A DNA stretch of 7,033 nt. It comes from Rhodanobacter sp. UBA5168. GTDB taxonomy: Bacteria; Pseudomonadota; Gammaproteobacteria; Xanthomonadales; Rhodanobacteraceae. Made by a program: the position numbers and the translations under genes. The stretch's first letter is position 1. Every line of letters begins with the position of its first letter. Below the pieces are notes generated by a model that had not been told where the DNA came from, ran no database searches, and saw only the letters and a program-made list of their open reading frames with translations. The stretch covers positions 1 to 7,033 of the forward strand of contig DHXA01000231.1 of NCBI GenBank assembly GCA_002413455.1, in the 5' to 3' direction. This document shows, piece after piece, positions 1 through 6,456 of the stretch.

Positions 1-421
<421 letters not shown>

Positions 422-431
<10 letters not shown>

Positions 432-778
432 TCCAGTGCTCCCTTCTTCCACACGTAGGCAAAACCGATCACCAGCAGCAACAGGAACAGCGCCATCTCG
501 ATCAGCGCGACCACGCCGATCTGCTGGAACACCACCGCCCACGGAAACAGGAAGGCGATTTCCAGGTCGAAAATGATGAACAGGATGGCGAGCAGGTAAT
601 AGCGCACGTCGAAGCGCATGCGGGCATCCTCGAATGCCTCGAAACCGCACTCGTAGGGCGCAAGTTTTTCCGCCTCGGGACGGCGCGGGCCGGCCAGCAG
701 GCCGACGGCCAGCAGCACCAGACCGAGGCCGGTGGCGACGCCGATGAACAACAGAACAGGCCAGTATTCGGCAAGCAC
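422..778 (-). CDS. nuoA: NADH-quinone oxidoreductase subunit A
   Basis: NuoA (mitochondrial ND3 homologue) is a small membrane subunit of complex I at the junction of the membrane arm and the quinone-binding peripheral arm. The 118-residue product has three hydrophobic spans: about 7-30, 60-84 and 87-109. Between the first two lies the conserved loop with YECG (Cys44), matching the conserved ND3 loop cysteine. The second span has the family hallmark [12 protein letters not shown] (about 70-81) with acidic residues D71 and E73. The start is GTG at 778; GGAGGT lies at 789-794, 10 bases upstream, and no in-frame ATG is better placed. The length is slightly below the 120-150 usual for bacteria but complete. 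It is the first gene of the nuo operon and has its own predicted promoter about 170 bases upstream. nuoB follows with overlap. Confidence 0.97.
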
Positions 779-788
779 GATGCAACGT

Positions 789-808
789 ACCTCCGCGCCA
801 TCGGGCGC
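789..808 (-). promoter_or_regulatory. nuoA ribosome-binding site with adjoining hairpin
   Basis: On the minus strand GGAGGT (789-794) is the Shine-Dalgarno sequence for the GTG start of nuoA, with a rather long 10-base spacing. Immediately upstream, with no gap, is a perfect 5-bp inverted repeat, GCGCC and GGCGC with a four-base loop (795-808). The stem is seen directly; that it modulates ribosome access to nuoA is only inference. Confidence 0.6.
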
Positions 809-927
809 ATCAGTGACCGCGGGGAATTATCCAGTAACTCACGGTCCGGCGACTTCGGTTCGGCAGGCCGCTATGGCCATGGGCTGCTCGCCCGCGCTCG
901 CAGGTCTGAAACCGCAAGCGCCCGATA

Positions 928-955
928 TTTCGCGAGATGAGTTCGCGAATCGCGA
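928..955. repeat. Three clustered TCGCGA palindromes at the predicted nuo transcription start
   Basis: TCGCGA occurs at 930-935, 943-948 and 950-955. The first two are extended to TTTCGCGA (928-935) and TTCGCGAA (942-949), which can also pair as a 7-bp stem with a 7-base loop (929-935 with 943-949). The cluster lies immediately downstream of the predicted -10 element and covers the expected transcription start. It could be an operator for a dimeric regulator or a hairpin at the very 5' end of the nuo transcript. Neither role is shown by sequence alone. Confidence 0.5.
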
Positions 956-956
956 C

Positions 957-984
957 ATTGTATCAGTGCATGTGAGTACAACAA
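957..984 (-). promoter_or_regulatory. Predicted sigma-70 promoter of the nuo operon
   Basis: Reading the minus strand, TTGTTG (979-984) is a partial -35 element, followed by a 16-base spacer and TACAAT (957-962), matching TATAAT at five of six positions. The -10 is preceded by TG and one base (TGATACAAT, 957-965), the extended -10 arrangement that compensates for a weak -35. The start of transcription would fall near 950, giving nuoA a leader of about 170 bases. It is the only promoter-like match I found in the gene-free stretch before nuoA. This is a motif-based prediction. Confidence 0.6.
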
Positions 985-1024
985 GCCTTGACGGCCGATA
1001 CGATGCGCAATAGCGCCTCTTCAT

Positions 1025-1049
1025 GCCGTGACGCCGTGACGTCACGACG
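1025..1049. repeat. Dyad CGTGACGTCACG with tandem GCCGTGAC copies, between pilZ and the nuo promoter
   Basis: GCCGTGAC is repeated head to tail at 1025-1032 and 1033-1040. The second copy is the left half of a perfect 12-bp palindrome, CGTGACGTCACG (1035-1046). In RNA from the minus strand 1032-1049 can fold into a 7-bp stem, including one G-U pair, with an ACGU loop, starting 14 bases after the pilZ stop codon. There is no following run of T, so it is a poor intrinsic terminator. It may be a regulator site about 90 bases upstream of the predicted nuo start, or a weak pilZ transcript end. The rest of the 284-base gap (779-1062) shows no gene, tRNA or mobile element. Confidence 0.45.
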
Positions 1050-1062
1050 GGCGCCAGATGGG

Positions 1063-1416
1063 CTACATGGTCTGGGTGGCCCGCTCCGAGGTCAGCGTGC
1101 CGGCAAGGATGTTCTCGATCCGGCTGCGTGCGGCTTCGGCGTCACCGGATTCGTTGAAATGGATGCCGATACCGGCAGTACGATTGCCCTGCGCGCCGAC
1201 CGGGCTGATCCAGACCACCTTGCCGACGACGGACAACCGCTCGGTCTCCTCGGCCAGGGTTACCAGCAGCACCACTTCGTCACCGAGCGAGTACGGCTGC
1301 GCGGTAGCCGCGAACAGGCCGCCATGCTTCAGGAACGGCATGTACGCGTTGTACAGGGAGGCCGCGTCCTTGATTTTCAGTGAAATGATGCCTTGACGGG
1401 CAACCGTGGGTTTCAT
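1063..1416 (-). CDS. pilZ: Type IV pilus assembly protein PilZ
   Basis: PilZ is a small cytoplasmic protein needed for type IV pilus biogenesis and twitching. In Xanthomonas it bridges the EAL domain of FimX and the extension ATPase PilB. The 117-residue product has the family's hallmarks: GIISLKIKD (9-17), LYNAYMPF (21-28, with Tyr22), GGLF (32-35), LGDEV (44-48), GKVVW (65-69) and AQGNRTAGIGIHF (75-87). It ends TSERATQTM, close to the usual SDRPTHTM-type tail. The c-di-GMP-binding RxxxR and D/NxSxxG motifs of canonical PilZ domains are absent, as expected for this non-binding branch. Length matches the family (about 115-120). ATG at 1416 has AGGAG six bases upstream. Elsewhere pilZ usually follows holB; here a c-di-GMP enzyme gene lies 89 bases upstream and a deacetylase gene before that. 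nuo follows on the same strand after 284 bases. Confidence 0.95.
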   Translation of the reverse strand: MKPTVARQGIISLKIKDAASLYNAYMPFLKHGGLFAATAQPYSLGDEVVLLVTLAEETERLSVVGKVVWISPVGAQGNRTAGIGIHFNESGDAEAARSRIENILAGTLTSERATQTM

Positions 1417-1422
1417 GCTGGG

Positions 1423-1447
1423 CTCCTGCCGAACGCTCGAAGCGTCC
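1423..1447 (-). promoter_or_regulatory. pilZ ribosome-binding site with upstream hairpin
   Basis: On the minus strand AGGAG (1423-1427) is a good Shine-Dalgarno sequence six bases before the pilZ ATG. Just upstream an inverted repeat, ACGCT-CGA-AGCGT on the plus strand (1433-1445), extends in RNA to a 7-bp stem (1431-1447) with one G-U pair and a UCG loop. No U-run follows, so it is not a standard terminator of the preceding gene. The remaining bases (1448-1505) contain only a weak TAAGAT-like -10 without a matching -35, so pilZ may be read through from upstream. Confidence 0.5.
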
Positions 1448-1505
1448 GATCGTTGATGCTGATCTTAGTTGTTGTATCGCAGGGGCACCACTCCGACGGT
1501 ATTCC

Positions 1506-4397
1506 TCATCCGCCGTCGGGCTGTCCGGCCAGCAGGGACTGACGCTCGTTGACGAGCGCTCCCCACGACAAGGGAGGCACCCATCCGGCAACCCAGCCCG
1601 GCACCGCCTCGGCGGGCATCGGGCGCGAGATCGAGAAACCCTGCAGTTGATGACATCCCAGCGAAGCCAGCAGGTCGCCTTGCGCCGATGTCTCGACGCC
1701 TTCGGCGATCACCGTCTTGGCCAGCATGCGTGCGGTGGTGATGACGCCCGCCGCGATCGCCATGTTGCGTTCGTCGCTGAGGATGTCGCGCACGAAACTC
1801 TGGTCGAGCTTGATGTGTTCGATATCCAGCTGCTGGATGTGGCTCAGCGAGGCGCTGCCGGTGCCGAAGTCGTCCAGCCCGACGCGGATGCCGCGCCGGC
1901 GGCACTCCTCGATGACCACCTTTGCGCGGGTGTGGTCCATCGACGGGCCGGTTTCGGTCACCTCGATGCCGAAACCCACATCCATCACGCCTGGATACAT
2001 CTCCAGCGCGGCATCGATATCGGTGAAAAAAGCCGGGTGCAGCAGGTGGCGGGTGCTGATGTTGATCGAGACCGGAATCGATATGCCCTTCCGCATCCAC
2101 GACTGGCACCGCTTCAGCGCCTCGTCCAGTACATAGCGGCCGATCGGCCGCGCCAGTTGGGGATCGTCGAGCACGTGCATGAACCGGGCCGGTTCGGTCA
2201 ATTCCTGTCCGGTGTCGTCCAGGCGCAGCAGCGCCTCCATGCCGGCCACGCCATGCAGGCCAGGCAAACCGTCTATGTACACGATCGGCTGAAACAGCAG
2301 CTGCAGGTGCGACTGCTGCAATGCCTGCGCGATACGCTCGCGCATGGCTTGCAGGCGCAGTTGCTCCAGCTCCATCGCCGGCTCATACAGCGCCCCCCGA
2401 TCCTTGCCCTCCTCCTTGGCCGCATACATCGCCAGGTCGGCATGCCGGATCAGGCCTTCCGCATCGGACTCGTCCAGCGGAAAAAGGGTCCAGCCAATGC
2501 TGGCCGACAGATACAACTGTTCGCCCATCACATGGAACGGTGCCCGCAACGCCTGCAGGATGCAGCGGCTGATGACATCGAGCTGCTCGCGGCTATCGAG
2601 GCCGGAGATCACCAAAGCGAACTCATCACCACCAAAACGGGCCAGTACGTCAGCTTCGCGCAACATGCCGAGAATCCGCGTCGAGGCTTCCACCAGCACA
2701 TGATCGCCGCCACCGTGGCCGATCGTGTCATTGACGCTCTTGAAACGGTCGAGGTCGAGCACGCCAACGGCCATCAAAGAGCGTTGCTCCACGGCCAGCG
2801 TCCGTGCCTTTTCCAGCAACTGGAACAGCAGACGACGATTCGGCAGGCCCGTGACCACATCGTAGAAGGCCAGCCGCTCGACCCGAGCTTCGTGCATTTT
2901 CTGTTCGGTGATGTCGCGCTGGTGCCACAGCTGGCCCTGCGCCGCACCGTCGATGGTGATCGGTGTGAAATCGCGCAGGAACGTGCGGCCGCCCTTGATG
3001 GAGACTTCGTCGCCCTTGACTGCCTCGTTTCTGATCAGGATGTCCTGCACCCGTCGCCACTCGCGCTCCGGGTCCTCGAGCGATTCTTTCAGGCGTTCGT
3101 AGATCGCCGCCGAGGCCAGATTCTCCAGTTCGGAGGGCGCCTCGGGCAATCCGTACAGCGTGCAGAAAGCCTCGTTGACAAACTTCACCCGATTATCTTC
3201 GGACATCACCAGGATGCCGGAATACTGGTTCGACAGAACCGTGCGGAAATGCTCCAGGTTGAATCGCAAATCCTGCTCGGCGGCAAGACGCGCCGCTTGC
3301 GTCCGTTGCATCTGGATACCCAACCCCAATTCGATTGCCATTTCCGAAAAGACCTGAACCTCGGTCGGCGCGAACGCATCGGCATCGGATGCCACCATGG
3401 CAAAGACACCTACCGCGGCCCCCTCCACCATCAAGGGAAGTACCAGCAGGGCACGCGGCTGCGGCAGATCGCCGGCAAATGGCCACTCCGGACGATCCTG
3501 TGGCAGCGGGTGTCTGACCTGGGCTTGACCGGTCAGCAAGACGACCACCGCCGGATTGTCGACGTGCGCGATATCCAGCTTGAGCCCGGCGCTGGCCTGG
3601 AATCCATCGTGCGCGCTCAACCGCAGCGTCTGCCCGTCGCCGCCGTCCAGCAAAGCGAGCCAGACGATCGGGTAGCCGCCCATCCGCCGTGCCACGCGGC
3701 AGGCATCGGCCAATAATGTCTGCTCATCGGGGCTGTGCGTGACGACCTTGACCATTTCGCTGAGCAAACGCAGCGCACGCCGCTGGCAGGCTTCCTCGCG
3801 CACCGACTGCAGCAGCAACATGCGCTGCTCGTGCGCCTCCAGTCCCAGCCCGATGCTCGCCGCGGCCTGCTGCAGCAATTCGATCATTCGGGGAGAAAAG
3901 AAACTGGCGTGCGCGGACCGTATCACCAGCCCCGCCCGCACTTCGCCGAACTTCATCACCGGCACGGCAACGGCCGAAGCGATGCCATGGCGTACATAGG
4001 CCTGGCGGAACATCTCGAAGCCCGGCGCATGGCGGATATCGCTTTCCAGCTGTGGCGTGCCCTCCCAGAACGGCAGTCGCGCGATCGAAAAAGGCAGCCG
4101 ATCCGGAAAGATATCCTCCATCCCCGCGGCCACGCGGGCCGGGGCGATCCGGCGAAACCATCCGGTGGTGTGATCCACCTCGCCGACCATCACCCGCAAG
4201 GCACCGATGCGGCGCTCGAGAACCTCGATCACCGCTTCGTAGAGCGCGGGCGGATCGAGTGAGCGAACCAGCAGTTGGCCGATGTCGAAAAGTGCGGCGT
4301 AGAAATGCTCGCTGGACGCCGACGCCGGCGCTGCATGGGCATCCAACGAGTTCAGATCCGGATTTTGCATGCAGGTGACCAGCCGGGTAGACGACAT
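1506..4397 (-). CDS. GAF-GAF-PAS-GGDEF-EAL cyclic-di-GMP turnover protein
   Basis: This is a 963-residue cytoplasmic sensor enzyme predicted to make and/or degrade c-di-GMP. There is no signal peptide or membrane span. Inferred layout: GAF-like domains at about 35-190 and 205-365, a PAS domain at about 375-500 (ending WHQRDITEQK), GGDEF at about 505-670 and EAL at about 680-935. In the GGDEF domain the active-site loop RFGGDEF (587-593) is intact, and an inhibitory RxxD (R580-D583) lies five residues before it. In the EAL domain E721 of EAL, N779, E812, DDFGTG (842-847), K863, E899 and Q919 correspond to the catalytic set, so phosphodiesterase activity is plausible. The segment after EALLR lacks the common WxHP motif. 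It sits just upstream of pilZ but is not FimX-like, because FimX has degenerate motifs and no GAF pair. ATG at 4397 and ATG at 4370 (residue 10) both lack a clear Shine-Dalgarno sequence, so the start is uncertain. Confidence 0.93.
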   Translation of the reverse strand: MSSTRLVTCMQNPDLNSLDAHAAPASASSEHFYAALFDIGQLLVRSLDPPALYEAVIEVLERRIGALRVMVGEVDHTTGWFRRIAPARVAAGMEDIFPDRLPFSIARLPFWEGTPQLESDIRHAPGFEMFRQAYVRHGIASAVAVPVMKFGEVRAGLVIRSAHASFFSPRMIELLQQAAASIGLGLEAHEQRMLLLQSVREEACQRRALRLLSEMVKVVTHSPDEQTLLADACRVARRMGGYPIVWLALLDGGDGQTLRLSAHDGFQASAGLKLDIAHVDNPAVVVLLTGQAQVRHPLPQDRPEWPFAGDLPQPRALLVLPLMVEGAAVGVFAMVASDADAFAPTEVQVFSEMAIELGLGIQMQRTQAARLAAEQDLRFNLEHFRTVLSNQYSGILVMSEDNRVKFVNEAFCTLYGLPEAPSELENLASAAIYERLKESLEDPEREWRRVQDILIRNEAVKGDEVSIKGGRTFLRDFTPITIDGAAQGQLWHQRDITEQKMHEARVERLAFYDVVTGLPNRRLLFQLLEKARTLAVEQRSLMAVGVLDLDRFKSVNDTIGHGGGDHVLVEASTRILGMLREADVLARFGGDEFALVISGLDSREQLDVISRCILQALRAPFHVMGEQLYLSASIGWTLFPLDESDAEGLIRHADLAMYAAKEEGKDRGALYEPAMELEQLRLQAMRERIAQALQQSHLQLLFQPIVYIDGLPGLHGVAGMEALLRLDDTGQELTEPARFMHVLDDPQLARPIGRYVLDEALKRCQSWMRKGISIPVSINISTRHLLHPAFFTDIDAALEMYPGVMDVGFGIEVTETGPSMDHTRAKVVIEECRRRGIRVGLDDFGTGSASLSHIQQLDIEHIKLDQSFVRDILSDERNMAIAAGVITTARMLAKTVIAEGVETSAQGDLLASLGCHQLQGFSISRPMPAEAVPGWVAGWVPPLSWGALVNERQSLLAGQPDGG

Positions 4398-4561
4398 CGG
4401 CAGCTTGCTTCGAGAACACGAGACTGGATCGGCATCCGATTTCGATGATGTCGCACGGATGGCGCAACCTTGCGGCCGCCACTACATCATCTTTCCCCCG
4501 CTCAGAAGCTAGCCCTGTCAATCGGTCTATGCAAGAGCGGCATCACCGGCGAAGGCCCGGC
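4398..4561 (-). promoter_or_regulatory. Gene-free leader of the c-di-GMP enzyme gene with several inverted repeats
   Basis: This 164-base stretch separates the deacetylase gene from the GGDEF-EAL gene. It contains a perfect 8-bp inverted repeat, GATGATGT (4444-4451) and ACATCATC (4484-4491), enclosing a smaller dyad, CGCAA-CC-TTGCG (4463-4474). A further dyad, ATCGG-CAT-CCGAT, lies at 4428-4440. A perfect TTGACA reads on the minus strand at 4516-4521, but no good -10 lies 16-18 bases downstream, so promoter position is unresolved. No T-run marks an intrinsic terminator for the upstream gene. A structured mRNA leader or separate transcription of the sensor gene is inference. Confidence 0.35.
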
Positions 4562-5530
4562 TCAGAGTTCGCACCAGCCCCAGTGGTCGAATATCCACGG
4601 CGTGGGCAGATTCGACGCCAGTCTGGCGAAACGCGGCCCCGTGGCCACGGCCGGCAAAGCCAGCCGGTAGGTGCCTTCGCGGTCCCGTTGAAGCGGGGCA
4701 TCCGGCCAGCGCCAGCTCTGTGTTCCAGCTGGGCTTATCACGCTCAGCCGCAACCAGGGCCACAACCATGCCGGCGGTCGCCACGGCAGCGGCGATGTCG
4801 ATCCTGCCGGCTTGGGTGCCAAGTCGACATAACGCTCAGGTCGGGCCGCCAGGCGATGCATGCGGGCACCGCTCAAGGCCGTCTGGCTGCGATGCGCCGC
4901 CAGCGCCGCACGCTTGTTGGCCGCCTGCCCGGCGGTGCCCGGGATCTCGACGACCCCGCTGTGTGGCGCGCGCCCGTGCACCATATAGGCCAGTTGCTGC
5001 GGTGGATCCATCTGCCCGGCCAGAGCCAGCCGGACAAGTACGTGCGCCGAACCGTGGTCGGGGTGACGATCTCCCAATGCCGGCATCGCGATCAGGCTGG
5101 GTCGAAACTGACCGATGGCCGCGGCCAGCTTGGCCACGGCGGCATCACTCGACTGCAACAGGCCATCGGTGACGCCCATGTCCGGCCACCCCAGAGACTG
5201 CAGGGCCTGTGCCGGTACCTCGAGGCACTGCAGCGCCTCCAGCATTTCCGCGTGACGGCGACGACCCCAGCGCTGCCGGTCGACGGCGCTGATCCAGACG
5301 CGTCGTTCCAGCCAGCGTTGCGGCCATGGATTGTTGTCGCCGGCTGTCAGCAACAGGACGCGAACCTCTCCGCCAACCGCCCGGACCTGCTGGATCAGCA
5401 TGCCCGTGGCGATGGTCTCGTCGTCTGGATGCGGCGCCACGACCAGCAGGCGGGTCCGCGCGGAAAAAACCGGCAATCCAGCGGACGCCGCTGCCTGCAC
5501 GGGATCCGGGACGTTCCCGTTCAACGCCAC
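4562..5530 (-). CDS. PIG-L/LmbE family zinc-dependent N-deacetylase
   Basis: PIG-L/LmbE proteins hydrolyse N-acetyl groups, typically on N-acetylglucosamine-containing glycolipids, glycosides or antibiotic intermediates, using one zinc ion. From the chosen start the product is 322 residues. It has the metal/catalytic motif PHPDDE (33-38) after the strand RLLVV, the segment VLLLTAGDNN (58-67), RRHAEMLEAL (91-100) and the second metal motif HPDH (156-159). The family core ends near residue 240. Beyond it is a proline- and tryptophan-rich tail with nine Trp from 250 to 319. No signal peptide or membrane span is seen, so it is probably cytoplasmic. GTG at 5530 (GGAG 11 bases upstream) overlaps holB by 10 bases; TTG at 5524 and GTG at 5500 are alternatives. 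The open frame continues into holB but the homology does not. Substrate unknown. The coupling to holB suggests co-expression rather than shared function. Confidence 0.88.
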   Translation of the reverse strand: MALNGNVPDPVQAAASAGLPVFSARTRLLVVAPHPDDETIATGMLIQQVRAVGGEVRVLLLTAGDNNPWPQRWLERRVWISAVDRQRWGRRRHAEMLEALQCLEVPAQALQSLGWPDMGVTDGLLQSSDAAVAKLAAAIGQFRPSLIAMPALGDRHPDHGSAHVLVRLALAGQMDPPQQLAYMVHGRAPHSGVVEIPGTAGQAANKRAALAAHRSQTALSGARMHRLAARPERYVDLAPKPAGSTSPLPWRPPAWLWPWLRLSVISPAGTQSWRWPDAPLQRDREGTYRLALPAVATGPRFARLASNLPTPWIFDHWGWCEL

Positions 5531-6456
5531 TGCGCCAGCAGCTCCAGCAGCAGCAGGTCGCCGCGCAACGGTCCACGCAGGCTCTCGCGAGTTCGATTGA
5601 CCGCGCTGTACCACTGCCCGAGTGCCTCGACCTCCATGGCGCTGGCCAGCGGCCCGGCGCTGTTCCCTGAGCGAGCCTTGACCTCGTCGGCGACCGCCTG
5701 GGCGGCAAACCACAGTCGTTGTGCCGGTTCGTTGTCGAGCCAGCGCTTCACCACTTCCACCGGCTGACCACGGCCCGCCGCCAGCGCAGCCAGATCCTTG
5801 CGTACCTCCAGCCGTCGGTCGAGCGCCCCTTCCTGCGCCCACATGCGGGCCAGGCCAGGATTGCCGCCGGCGGCGGTGAGCGCGGCGGCGGCATCGCGCA
5901 CGCCTTCGCCTTGCAGCCACGCCAGCGCGGCGGCGGCCGCAGGCAACTGGAACTCGATTCGCTGGCAGCGGCTGCGGATGGTCTGCGGCAAGCGCCAGGG
6001 CGCATCGGCCAGCAGGACCAGCATGGTTTGCGCAGACGGCTCTTCCAGCGTTTTCAGCAAGGCGTTGGCGGCGGCCGGATTCATCGCGTCGGCCGGGTCG
6101 ATCGTGGCCACCTGCCAACCGCCGAACTGGCTGCTCATGGCCAGTCGTGCCGACAATTCGCGAATCTGGTCGACCACGATCTCGCTGCGCTGCACGCCGT
6201 CCTTGCGCGAGCCGAAGCTCAACGAAACCACATCGGGATGCGTGCCCGCGGCAACCAGCAGACAGCTGCGGCAGCGCCCGCAGGGATCGCCATCCGCGGG
6301 TTCGGCGCACAGCAGTCCCTGTACGAAGCGTTGGGCGAATGCGCGTTTGCCCAGACCAGCAGCCCCGCACAGCAGCAAGGCATGTGGCAACGCATCGCGC
6401 TGTCGGCGCGCCTGCAACCGTGTCCAGTGTTCGGCTTGCCAGGGCAACCCGGTCAT
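5521..6456 (-). CDS. holB: DNA polymerase III subunit delta'
   Basis: Delta prime is a subunit of the DNA polymerase III clamp loader, which opens and places the sliding beta clamp on primed DNA. The 311-residue product has the AAA+ fold signs of the family. A P-loop remnant GAAGLGKR (31-38) has Arg where Ser/Thr would be, in keeping with delta prime not hydrolysing ATP. Zinc-module cysteines are C50, C59, C62 and C65 (LLC...CGRCRSC), followed by THPD (72-75). NALLKTLEEP is at 131-140, and IRSRC (160-164) holds the SRC motif that supplies an arginine to the neighbouring subunit's ATP site. The C-terminal collar region is helical and variable. Length is normal (E. coli about 334). ATG at 6456 overlaps the tmk stop in ATGA, implying translational coupling, and the next gene overlaps its 3' end. 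Confidence 0.95.
   Translation of the reverse strand: MTGLPWQAEHWTRLQARRQRDALPHALLLCGAAGLGKRAFAQRFVQGLLCAEPADGDPCGRCRSCLLVAAGTHPDVVSLSFGSRKDGVQRSEIVVDQIRELSARLAMSSQFGGWQVATIDPADAMNPAAANALLKTLEEPSAQTMLVLLADAPWRLPQTIRSRCQRIEFQLPAAAAALAWLQGEGVRDAAAALTAAGGNPGLARMWAQEGALDRRLEVRKDLAALAAGRGQPVEVVKRWLDNEPAQRLWFAAQAVADEVKARSGNSAGPLASAMEVEALGQWYSAVNRTRESLRGPLRGDLLLLELLAQWR

Noticed and set aside
839..1045. 68-codon minus-strand open frame upstream of nuoA
   Set aside because: It would span the predicted nuo promoter, has no good ribosome-binding site and shows no recognisable sequence.
779..1062. tRNA or secG gene expected before nuoA
   Set aside because: No TTCGAAT-type T-loop with cloverleaf arms and no hydrophobic SecG-like frame was found.
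1647..3716. Long plus-strand open frame of 689 codons antisense to the GGDEF-EAL gene
   Set aside because: It mirrors the GC-rich codon pattern of the real gene; its product is rich in Gln, His and Arg without recognisable motifs, and the minus-strand frame has clear conserved domains.
1506..4397. Naming the GGDEF-EAL protein FimX
   Set aside because: FimX has REC-PAS input and degenerate GGDEF and EAL motifs; this protein has two GAF-like domains and intact motifs.
4516..4521. Perfect TTGACA as the promoter of the c-di-GMP enzyme gene
   Set aside because: No acceptable -10 hexamer lies 16-18 bases downstream on the minus strand; the sequence there is G-rich.
4445..5767. Plus-strand open frame of 440 codons opposite the deacetylase and holB end
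   Set aside because: Low-complexity Arg/Gln/Pro-rich translation with no domain; it is antisense to convincing genes.
5531..6370. N-terminal extension of the deacetylase through holB (602-codon open frame), as a possible fusion
   Set aside because: The extra part is the shifted reading of holB and is Arg/Gly/Ala-rich noise; homology to PIG-L begins only near 5450.
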